64,000 nt of DNA from Bacteroidota bacterium (GTDB lineage: Bacteria > Bacteroidota > Bacteroidia > Bacteroidales > FEN-979): contig JAPLDF010000072.1 in NCBI GenBank assembly GCA_026391835.1, positions 62,001-126,000 on the forward strand. Direction: 5' to 3'. Numbering within the stretch: the stretch's first letter is position 1; each line of letters begins with the position of its first letter. The position numbers and the translations under genes were made by a program. This document shows positions 44,434-52,236 of the stretch, piece after piece. Under the pieces are notes generated by a model. The model saw nothing but the letters and a program-made list of their open reading frames with translations. It was not told where the DNA came from and ran no database searches.

Positions 44434-45078
44434 ATGAAAAAAATTATATATTGTTTCGTTTTCCTGATGCCCGTCTTTGTTCATGCACAAGTGGTAATGC
44501 CAACCTCATCACATAATGATTATAAGTGGATGAACGTTGGAACTGCGGGCTTTTCTGGCGGCCCAGCCATTTATACAACCATTAAATTCAGCCCGGGCGG
44601 GCAGGCCTATGTGGCATTTGCCGATTGGGGGTATGGTAAAAACATATCGGTGATGAAATACAATGGCACGGATTGGGTAAGTGTCGGAGATGCCGGGTTT
44701 TCAGAAAACCAGGCGATCTATACCAACCTTGCCTTCAGCCCGGCAGGAGTGCCCTTTGTGGTTTACAGCGATGTTGCAAATTTGGATAAGACAACGGTGA
44801 AGAAATATGATGAAACGGGTGTCGGGATGAACGAGCCGTTGAAACCAGGCCTGTTTGTTTATCCGAACCCGGCAACCAATAAAGTTACAATTGAAAGAAC
44901 AGGGACTGGGATCCAAAGCCATATATCGATTGCAGACATGATTGGTAATGTGATTATTGCGCGAAATATAACTGAAAACCCAACATTGCTTGACGTTGGC
45001 AACCTGCCGGCAGGCGTTTATATTTTGCAGTTACGTTCAGGAAATGCCATTCTTACCACCAGACTTTGTAAAAACTGA
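44434..45078 (+). CDS. Exported T9SS protein with only two propeller repeats (shortened paralog)
   Basis: 214 residues; signal peptide ends VHAQ. Two repeats of about 49 residues (about 30-127), each with W-x-x-VG-x-AGFS, IYT-x-(I/L)-x-FSP-G/A-G, Y/FV-x-(F/Y)-x-D and K-Y sequence, then a T9SS type A tail (about 137-214: FVYPNPATNKVTIE, NLPAGVYILQL, TTRLCKN). The same repeat occurs seven times in each of the genes at 52233, 54361 and 55749, and their tails also end in (F/L)CK or FIKN. Loss of five repeats would leave it unable to close a seven-bladed propeller, so it may be a relic or may pair with another protein. The frame itself is intact. Confidence 0.82.
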   Translation: MKKIIYCFVFLMPVFVHAQVVMPTSSHNDYKWMNVGTAGFSGGPAIYTTIKFSPGGQAYVAFADWGYGKNISVMKYNGTDWVSVGDAGFSENQAIYTNLAFSPAGVPFVVYSDVANLDKTTVKKYDETGVGMNEPLKPGLFVYPNPATNKVTIERTGTGIQSHISIADMIGNVIIARNITENPTLLDVGNLPAGVYILQLRSGNAILTTRLCKN

Positions 45079-45429
45079 ATTGCAAATAAAACGCATGTGC
45101 GTTAATACAATAAGGAACAAATAATCACTAAAATAAACTTATTACAGAACTGTCTGTTGATTACATACCTGTAATACCGGTGTTCTCAGTGTTTTCAACT
45201 TTGGCGAAGGTTCTGACGATACCTGGTTCTGCAGGCAAAACGGAACATCCTCCGGCCATCAGCCCCGTCAGGGGTTGAACATGATCGGGATTCAGCCCTT
45301 TCAGGGCTGGTGGCTTGCTGCTGGCTGCATTCCACGGGTTTCACCCGTGGTTATTGAGATTAAGCCGCTTCGCGGCTGACATATACACGGTAGTCATTGG
45401 TACAATGGTGAACAATCAAAAAAAAACAT
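45079..45429. other. Gene-free stretch ending in a compound palindromic element
   Basis: 45079-45254 shows no gene or clear motif. 45255-45385 is the compound palindromic element described separately. The remainder is the leader of the 45430 gene. Confidence 0.6.
45255..45385 (+). repeat. Compound palindromic element, copy 1
   Basis: A series of short hairpins: agccccgtcaggggttgaac, ttcagccctttcagggctgg, ccacgggtttcacccgtgg, then aagccgcttcgcggct. The whole series occurs in reverse complement at 57168-57300. No ORF inside. Confidence 0.85.
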
Positions 45430-46332
45430 ATGGACCTGAATAATTTCATGAAAAACAGTACCGGGCTGACGCGAAATCCATTGGGAATCATCGCATTGTT
45501 TATTTCACTCATATATGGATTTTCATGCCTGGTTTTGGGAACGGCCGGACTAAGTTTTCCTTCCAACGAAAGGATCCTGTTAATCCTGTTTATCATCATT
45601 TTCCCGGCGCTGATATTATTGGCATTTCTTTACCTGGTTATTATGCATCATAAAAAGTTGTATGCACCGGGTGATTACAAAGATGAACGTAATTTCCTGG
45701 AAGCAGCCAGGAACACAAGTTATTTTGCCAAAATAAAAAAGGAGTATATGGAGAATGCCGACCTCTCAGATACACAGCATGTCGCTAACCCCGGAAATGA
45801 ATTACCGGGAACCGGGTTGCGGGCATCCGGAAAGGCGAATTCTACCCTTCAAAATGACTATTCAACGTTTTTAAATTCTTACTTATTGGTTCAGAACCTT
45901 GCTATCAATTATATTGAGCACAATTATAAGAGTACCGTCCAAAGGAATATACGATTCAAAGATATTCCAGACTATTTATTTGATGGCGTTATATTGGAGA
46001 ATAACAGGGTAATTGGAATAGAAATTAAATATTTCACAGAGAATACCATTTCACAAAGTACAATTGACTCCCTGATTGGTGCAACCAGTAAATTTTCGTT
46101 CCAGGCAAGAGTTGATGAATCAAACAGAAAGTACCAGCTGATCCTGTTTTTCATTCACGAACTTGAAAATGTTGATGAGTTATTAAATCAAATAAAGCAA
46201 CTTAATAAAAATCTGAGAGATAATTTTAGCAATATTGATATAGAAATAAAACATGTAAATTTAAAAACCCTTTATGAATATGCCGGGCTAATGAATTTAA
46301 CAGCAACAAGCGAAACGGCAGCATTTACTTAA
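45430..46332 (+). CDS. Membrane-anchored protein with PD-(D/E)XK nuclease-like core
   Basis: 300 residues. Two helices (about 17-38 and 52-75) precede a polar linker (about 80-150). From about 155 a restriction-fold-like core reads NIRFKDIPDYLFDGVILENN followed by RVIGIEIKYF: the D-x(n)-E-x-K pattern of PD-(D/E)XK nucleases (Asp near 182, E-I-K near 195-197), then an alpha helix and a hydrophobic strand QLILFFI. The fold call rests on the motif and predicted strand order. It lies just inside one inverted palindromic element and beside a DUF6064 gene 14 bases downstream. Substrate could be DNA or the domain may be inactive and structural. Confidence 0.6.
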   Translation: MDLNNFMKNSTGLTRNPLGIIALFISLIYGFSCLVLGTAGLSFPSNERILLILFIIIFPALILLAFLYLVIMHHKKLYAPGDYKDERNFLEAARNTSYFAKIKKEYMENADLSDTQHVANPGNELPGTGLRASGKANSTLQNDYSTFLNSYLLVQNLAINYIEHNYKSTVQRNIRFKDIPDYLFDGVILENNRVIGIEIKYFTENTISQSTIDSLIGATSKFSFQARVDESNRKYQLILFFIHELENVDELLNQIKQLNKNLRDNFSNIDIEIKHVNLKTLYEYAGLMNLTATSETAAFT

Positions 46333-46346
46333 ATCAAATTCAACTT

Positions 46347-47003
46347 ATGAAAATACCATTTACAACCGAACAGTTTTTTACTGTAATTGAAAAGTACAAT
46401 GTGACGCTGTTTCCGTTCCAGATAATAATCTTGTTATTGGGGATCGCCTGTTTGTTTTTACTTCATGCGAAATCATCGGCAAAAGACCAAATCATCGGGC
46501 TCTGCCTGGGAATGTTGTGGATATGGACAGGGATCGCTTATCACCTGTTTTTTTTTACCGTCATAAACAAAGCTGCTTTCATGTTTGGCGGAATCTTTAT
46601 CCTCCAGGGATTGATGATCTTATTCAGTACGCTCATAAAGAACAGGCTTGTTTTCACATTCAGCCTCCACCCAAAGGACTATGCAGGCTACTTTTTTATC
46701 CTGTACGGGCTAATTTTTTACCCGGTGATCAGTTATTTTGCGGAAGGTTCATTTGAAAGAACAATCGTTTTGGGGCTGCCTTGTCCTTCAACAATAGTTA
46801 CTTTTGGGTTTTTCATCCTTACCGGCACTAAATTCCCCAAATATTTACTGGTCATTCCTTCATTATGGGCAGTTGTCGGATTGAGCGCGGCAATTAATAT
46901 TGGGGTATACCAGGATGTAATGATCCTGATCGCTGCAATAACCGCAGATATAATATGGAGCCTGCATCGAAACGTAATAAAAAAAATGCCACTAAGCCAC
47001 TAA
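46347..47003 (+). CDS. DUF6064 family membrane protein
   Basis: 218 residues with about seven helices. The start KIPFTTEQFFTVIEKYNVTLFP, the GMLWIWTGIAYHLFFFT block and FGFFILTGTKFPKYLLVIPSLW match the DUF6064 family, small polytopic inner-membrane proteins of unknown role. It follows the PD-(D/E)XK-like gene by 14 bases and may share its transcript. Confidence 0.85.
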   Translation: MKIPFTTEQFFTVIEKYNVTLFPFQIIILLLGIACLFLLHAKSSAKDQIIGLCLGMLWIWTGIAYHLFFFTVINKAAFMFGGIFILQGLMILFSTLIKNRLVFTFSLHPKDYAGYFFILYGLIFYPVISYFAEGSFERTIVLGLPCPSTIVTFGFFILTGTKFPKYLLVIPSLWAVVGLSAAINIGVYQDVMILIAAITADIIWSLHRNVIKKMPLSH

Positions 47004-47345
47004 GACAACAAGAAACACAAAGTTTAAATATCTGCAGCATATACTTGGTGAACCTTTGTGACGTTGTGACCTTGTGGCAAATAATTACTGTTCGGTGGAT
47101 CATGAGCAAGTGACAAATATCTGTATTTCCAAAGCGACATATCAACCAACGAAAACAAACAGAAAAACAAATAATGAAAAGCAGTATTTTCTTCATCAGG
47201 AAAAAATTAATAAATGATATGCCATATGACAAAAACATTGACAATCAACGGTTAACCTCCCCCTCCCCTCCAAGGGGCCAGGGAGAGGTCATAAAATAGT
47301 TGCAATCGAATAATTTTAAACAGTCTCTTAAGGCTTAAAAAGAAA
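47004..47345. other. Gene-free stretch with inverted repeats
   Basis: 46985-47085 has arms ccactaagacaacaagaaacacaaag and ctttgtgacgttgtgaccttgtggc, and 47256-47295 holds a cctccccctcccctccaagg/gggccagggagagg palindrome. Nothing else recognised. Confidence 0.6.
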
Positions 47346-47903
47346 ATGGATATAAAAAATACAATGTTGGTAATCTCCCTTGCTTTGACAACGTGTTCAA
47401 TCCAGGTGACAGGCAGGTCAGTTGAAAACAGCAGGGTTTCCGTCTGTTCAACTGATGCGGTGCAAAGTAAGCACGCCCCGGTGAATGACAGTATTGCCGG
47501 ACGGGAAGCAGAACTGGCAAAAATATACACCATGGCCATTGCCGAATACATCAGGGCTGTTTATAAAAACGACAAAACAATTTATGACACGTTGTTTTTT
47601 GGTAAACACGTTTATGGACAACCCGATGATTTTCCGGATATAAAATTGCCGGGAAAGATAGAAAATACAATGATCAGGCTTGTAACTCCCGAAGTTGGCC
47701 TGAAAATGCAGAAAGAACGCAAATCGTTGGTTTATATAAACATGATGGGATGGGTCGACAAAAAAAAGGCTGAATTTATCCTGGTAACTTTTTCGAACGG
47801 CTGCGAACATAAATTTGACTGCTTTATCGATTATAAATACAATACGGCACGAAGAGAATTCAACCTGGAGAACGTACGGTTTGAATACTTTAACAAAAGG
47901 TGA
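47346..47903 (+). CDS. Exported hypothetical protein
   Basis: 185 residues; signal peptide about 1-24 (MDIKNTMLVISLALTTCSIQ). The mature part has a helix AELAKIYTMAIAEYIRAVY, TLFFGKHVYGQPDDFPDIKLP, then MGWVDKKKAEFILVTFSN and a C-terminal EFNLENVRFEYFNK. This resembles small Bacteroidota proteins of unknown role with an NTF2-like-sized domain, but I cannot assign it. The DUF1801 gene starts 29 bases later. Confidence 0.75.
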   Translation: MDIKNTMLVISLALTTCSIQVTGRSVENSRVSVCSTDAVQSKHAPVNDSIAGREAELAKIYTMAIAEYIRAVYKNDKTIYDTLFFGKHVYGQPDDFPDIKLPGKIENTMIRLVTPEVGLKMQKERKSLVYINMMGWVDKKKAEFILVTFSNGCEHKFDCFIDYKYNTARREFNLENVRFEYFNKR

Positions 47904-47932
47904 AACAAATCTCAAACAAATGATCGTAATAT

Positions 47933-48355
47933 ATGACTGAAAAAAAGGGAAAACTGGTTGAAATAAAAACAAAACCAACCTCTTTAAGCGTGGAGGACTT
48001 TATCAACAATGTTCCCGATGAGCAAAAGCGCAGGGACAGTTTTGTTCTCCTGGAAATGATGAAAAAAGCAACCGGCGAAGAGCCAGTATTGTGGAGCAGC
48101 TCAATCATCGGGTTTGGCAACAAAAGATATAAAAGCCCCGCCACTGGCAGGGAGGTTGACTGGCTGCTGATCGGCTTCTCTCCCCGTAAGGCGAACCTGT
48201 CGGTGTACCTTATGAACATGGAGGGGCATGCAGAAGCGCTCAAAAAGCTCGGCAGGCACAAGGCTGGTGTCGGTTGCCTCTATATCAGCAAGCTGGATGA
48301 GATCGACCTGGAAGTACTGAAGGAGATCATAGATGCATCCTTAAAGCGGAAGTAG
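47933..48355 (+). CDS. DUF1801 (YdhG-like) domain protein
   Basis: 140 residues. SLSVEDFINNVPDEQKRRDSF, MKKATGEEPVLWSSSIIGFG, WLLIGFSPRKANLSVY and CLYISKLDEIDLEVLKEII give the full DUF1801 pattern. Family members are small cytoplasmic proteins of unknown function related to YdhG/YdeI-like folds. Starts 29 bases after the preceding gene; probably the same transcript. Confidence 0.92.
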   Translation: MTEKKGKLVEIKTKPTSLSVEDFINNVPDEQKRRDSFVLLEMMKKATGEEPVLWSSSIIGFGNKRYKSPATGREVDWLLIGFSPRKANLSVYLMNMEGHAEALKKLGRHKAGVGCLYISKLDEIDLEVLKEIIDASLKRK

Positions 48356-48425
48356 CATTCATTGACAAATGTCCCGGGATTTGCAGGAACGGCAAGAAGC
48401 CGGGTGATGATAAAAAAAAATCGAA

Positions 48426-48941
48426 ATGAAAACATCAGCTTATTTTTTTCTGGGGATAGCGCTGTTTGCGGTTTTGGTTATTGGCTGCCATAAAGATAAA
48501 AAGGAGGAGGAGAAAAACAAGGTGCCGCTTACGGGAAAACTTATTTCAGTTTCCGCCTGTAAGGGTAAATCGTATTCAATGATTGCTGATACGGTTACAA
48601 CCCTTTCATGCGTAAAATACACGTTCGAACCGGGAAACGGCACCGTGATGATGAAGCACATAAACGCCGGCTTTAACTGCTGCCCGGAAATAGCATGTAG
48701 TATTGCTGTAAAAGGGGATACAATCATTGTCCAGGAAATCGAAAAACAGGGAATTTGCGGTTGCCTGTGCCTGTATGATTTGGATATCGAACTAAATGAT
48801 GCTTCGCAAAAATGCTACCAGGTAAAGTTTATTGAGCCCTATTGCGGTGCCCAGGAACCGATCGTCTTCGCAATGGATTTGACAGCAAACACGTTGGGAA
48901 CCTGTTGTGTTCACAGGGTGGATTACCCCTGGGGAAATTAA
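48426..48941 (+). CDS. Cysteine-rich lipoprotein
   Basis: 171 residues. The lipobox V-I-G-C puts the lipid on Cys21, followed by a charged spacer HKDKKEEEKNK. The mature domain carries twelve further Cys, in pairs or clusters (NCC, GICGCLC, GTCCVH), which suggests a disulfide-rich or metal-binding fold; beta-rich otherwise. Each half ends with a similar C-rich turn. No family recognised. The stop at 48939 is followed, in the same reading frame, by a remnant of a different gene. Confidence 0.75.
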   Translation: MKTSAYFFLGIALFAVLVIGCHKDKKEEEKNKVPLTGKLISVSACKGKSYSMIADTVTTLSCVKYTFEPGNGTVMMKHINAGFNCCPEIACSIAVKGDTIIVQEIEKQGICGCLCLYDLDIELNDASQKCYQVKFIEPYCGAQEPIVFAMDLTANTLGTCCVHRVDYPWGN

Positions 48942-49298
48942 GACAAAACGGTTCAGCAGGCCGGATCCACCTGGAATTCCCAACCACCGGTTCACGGGCC
49001 CCCGATGTATTCGGTTTTTTTCAGGGATGCAGCTGTTGGGTATGCGGTTGGACGGGGTGATTCCATGAAAGGACAGGCTGCCGATGTTGTATTGCGTCCG
49101 GTTTAATGATGCACACACCGGCAGCACTGGCAACAATGGGACAATATATCAATGAAAAGATGGAGGAAGCAACTGGAATGTTCAGAATTCAAATGTCCAT
49201 ACCGGGTTGACGTCACGTTTTTTTCAACTGGAAATACAGGATATATTGCAGGGCAACAAAATCAGGCTATCCGATCAGGAAACCATCCTGGCGGGTAA
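48942..49298 (+). pseudogene. Broken Ycf48/HCF136-like (BNR-type) repeat protein gene
   Basis: Three in-frame pieces in alternating frames: 48942-49106 reads AGSTWNSQ and YSVFFRDAAVGYAVG, 49099-49155 reads FNDAHTGSTGNNGTIYQ, and 49161-49298 reads YRVDVTFFSTGNTGYIAG. These are hallmarks of the Ycf48-like beta-propeller repeat family common among exported Bacteroidota proteins (FxDAxxGYAVG). Stops and shifts interrupt the frame. The first piece is in frame with the lipoprotein gene just upstream. Confidence 0.65.
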
Positions 49299-49452
49299 AT
49301 ACACCAGGATGTAACAAATAAAATATAAACTGATAAGCCCCGCTGCATGCGGCCGGGATCGTCAGGCGGTTCCTGACCCTCCACATGGGTATTGGCTGCA
49401 GCGTTGGTAGTGATTTTTGGGGTTCATGTGTTTTTCCGGGCGAAAATTTTAC
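49299..49452. other. Short gene-free stretch
   Basis: Nothing recognised between the broken gene and the promoter of the next FISUMP gene. Confidence 0.5.
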
Positions 49453-49482
49453 TTGACTTTTATTATAAAATAACTAACTTTA
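49453..49482 (+). promoter_or_regulatory. Promoter-like pair upstream of the FISUMP/propeller row
   Basis: TTG at 49453-49455, a 19-base spacer, then taacttta at 49475-49482 (one mismatch to TAnnTTTG), 51 bases before the ATG at 49534. The same near-match taacttta appears at 58442. Confidence 0.5.
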
Positions 49483-49533
49483 TCCTGCATTCCGGCAATA
49501 CCTGAGAATATCCTTTTCTAACCCATATACTCC

Positions 49534-50577
49534 ATGAAAAAGCTAATCTTGTTAATCACATTGCTGTTTTTCAGCAATGGTTTTTTGTGTTCGCAGGTAG
49601 GCATCAATGCCAGCAACAGCGCTCCCGATCCTTCAGCCGGGCTGGATGTGAATTTTACCAACAAAGGATTGCTTATGCCGCGTGTTGCGCTCACCGCGAT
49701 CAATTCTGCCCTGCCTGTAACGGCTCCTGCTGTCGGCCTGCTCGTATACAATACTGCTGTTGCAGGCACCCAGCCAGATAATGTGATGCCGGGGTACTAT
49801 TGCTGGAATGGAACAAGATGGATCCCGGTTTTACCTCCCCAGGGTGCGAATGTCGGTGATATGCTCTACTGGAATGGCATGCAATGGGTGAGCGTGCCTG
49901 TCGGCACGAACGGGCAGTTTCTTACATTGAAAAACGGGGTGCCTGCCTGGGGGGCCTTAACCGCGCTGTGCGGCATGCCGTTGACCATTGGCCATATTGC
50001 CGGAACCGTGGCCCCGGTGAATAAAACAGTGACATACGGCACGGTCGCCAATATCCCGGGAGAACCTTCAAAATGCTGGATCACCTGCAACCTTGGTGCC
50101 GGTCAGCAGCCGGTTTCCATGGATGATGCCGGCGAAGCTCCTGCAGGCTGGTACTGGCAGTTTAACCGCATGCAGGGTTACATGCATGATGGCAGCAACA
50201 GGACACCGGATACGGAATGGATATCAGGCATCGTTGAAAACGCCGACTGGCAGCCTTCCAACGATCCTTGCACGCTTGAGTTGGGCGCGGGATGGCGTAT
50301 CCCAACTTCGGCAGAGTGGACCAATGTGGATGCAGCCGGAGACTGGTCCGACTGGAACGGCCCGTGGAATTCTGCCTTAAAAATCCATGCTGCCGGCTAC
50401 CTGCACGGCAGCAATGGTTCGCTGACCGGGCGGGGTTCAAACGGCACATACTGGAGCAGTACACAGGACGGTGCCGCGAACAGCTTATACCTGGACTTCT
50501 ATTATGGCGGCTGCATCATGTACAGCAACAGCAAGGCGTTCGGCTTCCCTGTCCGCTGCCTCAGAAACGCTGATTAA
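49534..50577 (+). CDS. Exported FISUMP-domain protein
   Basis: 347 residues; signal peptide ends FLCSQ. VGINASNSAPDPSAGLDVNF matches the first block of the paralog at 37898. The middle (about 75-140) has two WNG-type turns (YYCWNGTRWIPV, YWNGMQWVSV). The FISUMP-like part (about 190-347) has KCWITCNLGAGQ, LGAGWRIPTSAEWTNV, GTYWSSTQDG and a GFPVRCLRN end. No T9SS tail. First gene of a tight row: the SBBP gene starts 3 bases after its stop. Confidence 0.88.
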   Translation: MKKLILLITLLFFSNGFLCSQVGINASNSAPDPSAGLDVNFTNKGLLMPRVALTAINSALPVTAPAVGLLVYNTAVAGTQPDNVMPGYYCWNGTRWIPVLPPQGANVGDMLYWNGMQWVSVPVGTNGQFLTLKNGVPAWGALTALCGMPLTIGHIAGTVAPVNKTVTYGTVANIPGEPSKCWITCNLGAGQQPVSMDDAGEAPAGWYWQFNRMQGYMHDGSNRTPDTEWISGIVENADWQPSNDPCTLELGAGWRIPTSAEWTNVDAAGDWSDWNGPWNSALKIHAAGYLHGSNGSLTGRGSNGTYWSSTQDGAANSLYLDFYYGGCIMYSNSKAFGFPVRCLRNAD

Positions 50578-50580
50578 GTT

Positions 50581-52236
50581 ATGATGAAAACACTGATTCG
50601 CTTTTTGGCAATAACCGGTTTATCATTCTTTTTGACTATTGCATCCAATGCCCAGTCCCCCGGTTGGCTCTGGGCAAAAAGTGCCGGCGGAACAAGTTGG
50701 GATTGGCCGGGTTGTGTTGCCACGGATGCTTCGGGGAATGCCTATGTGACAGGTTATTTTTCCAGTCCGGCCATCACCTTTGGCTCCATTACACTGACAA
50801 ATATAACCAACAGTGATTTTTTCCTGGTGAAATATGGGGCTGATGGAAATGTGCTGTGGGCAAAAAATGCCGGGGACACAGGTTTCCAGGTAGGATATTC
50901 TGTTGTTGCGGATGCCGCAGGAAACGTATATGTGGCAGGCATGTTTGACGGCCCCACGCTCACTTTTGGCTCCGATACCCTGACGAACGCCGGCAATACG
51001 GATATGTTCCTGGTGAAATACGATGAATATGGAAATGTACTCTGGGCCAGAAGTGCCGGGGGCCCGGAAATTGAATGTGGTTATTCCGTTGCAAAGGATG
51101 CTTTGGGACATATATATGTGACGGGCTACTTTGCCAGTCCGTCCGTCATCTTTGGCCCGGATACATTGACGAATGTAGCTTGTACTGATATTTTTCTCGT
51201 GAAATATGACAGCAATGGAAATGTTATATGGGCAAAAAGCGCCGGGGATGCAGGCAATGACAATGGGTGTGCACTTGCAGTGGATGCCCCTGGAAATGCT
51301 TATGTGACCGGTAATTTTAACAGTCCCACTCTTACTTTTGGCTCCTGGACCCTGGCGACTGCCGGTGAGGGTGATTTTTTTCTTGTGAAATATGATGCCA
51401 ATGGAAACGTGCAATGGGCAAAAAGTGCCGGGGGTACAGATAATGATGAGGGAATTTCGTTGGCAGTTGATGTTTCAGGTAATCCTTATGCTTCAGGTCA
51501 GTATTTTAGTCCTGAGATCACATTTGGTTCTTATGCGCTTACGAATGCGGGTATTGCCAATTTGTTCCTGGTCAAATACGATGGGAGCGGGAATGTGTTG
51601 TGGGCAAAAAGTGCCGGGGGGACATTTGATGACAGGGGTAATTCTGTATCGGTGGATACATTGGGGAATTCTTATATTGCAGGTTATTTTGGAAGCCCGA
51701 ATATCGTCTTTGGCCCGGATACCCTGACGAATGCTGGCAGTGTAAATATTTTTCTTGCAAGTTACGATCCCGGTGGAACGGAGTTATGGGCAAAAAGTGC
51801 AGGGGGAACGGGTGGCGACGTTGGCAATTCCGTTGCAGTAGATGCTTCAGGAAATGCTTTTGTGACAGGTGTCTTTGAAAGTCCCGTCACCATATTTGGG
51901 TCCGACACATTGACATTGGCCGGCGCCTACGATATATACCTGGCAAAATCGGGGAGTGTCGGCGTGGGGACCAATAGGTTGTTTCATCCCGGTGACATTT
52001 CGCTTTATCCAAATCCTTCCACGGGAGAAATAACAATCGCAGCATCCGGAGAAAAATCTGCGGGCTTTATTGCTATTGTGAACCTGGAGGGACAGGAATT
52101 TCTGAAACATGAAATAAAAGGATTACCCGCCACCATTGACGTCAGCAGTTTACCGGGCGGGGTGTATTTCCTGAAATTAACGGGTGAAAGGAGTATTCGT
52201 GTAAAGAAGTTTGTAAAAATCAAGGCAGAACAATGA
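50581..52236 (+). CDS. Exported SBBP-repeat protein with seven repeats and T9SS tail
   Basis: 551 residues; signal peptide ends NAQ at about 25. Seven repeats of about 61 residues (about 30-460), each with WAKSAGG, a D-x-x-GN-x-Y-V-T/A-G block, a TFG..TLTN segment and D-x-F-L-V-K-Y, the SBBP (beta-propeller) pattern; the last repeat is shortened. Seven repeats fit one closed seven-bladed propeller. The T9SS type A tail spans about 470-551 (SLYPNPSTGEITIA, LPGGVYFLKL). Its last bases overlap the next gene's ATG by ATGA, so translation is coupled. Probably surface-exposed; ligand unknown. Confidence 0.9.
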   Translation: MMKTLIRFLAITGLSFFLTIASNAQSPGWLWAKSAGGTSWDWPGCVATDASGNAYVTGYFSSPAITFGSITLTNITNSDFFLVKYGADGNVLWAKNAGDTGFQVGYSVVADAAGNVYVAGMFDGPTLTFGSDTLTNAGNTDMFLVKYDEYGNVLWARSAGGPEIECGYSVAKDALGHIYVTGYFASPSVIFGPDTLTNVACTDIFLVKYDSNGNVIWAKSAGDAGNDNGCALAVDAPGNAYVTGNFNSPTLTFGSWTLATAGEGDFFLVKYDANGNVQWAKSAGGTDNDEGISLAVDVSGNPYASGQYFSPEITFGSYALTNAGIANLFLVKYDGSGNVLWAKSAGGTFDDRGNSVSVDTLGNSYIAGYFGSPNIVFGPDTLTNAGSVNIFLASYDPGGTELWAKSAGGTGGDVGNSVAVDASGNAFVTGVFESPVTIFGSDTLTLAGAYDIYLAKSGSVGVGTNRLFHPGDISLYPNPSTGEITIAASGEKSAGFIAIVNLEGQEFLKHEIKGLPATIDVSSLPGGVYFLKLTGERSIRVKKFVKIKAEQ

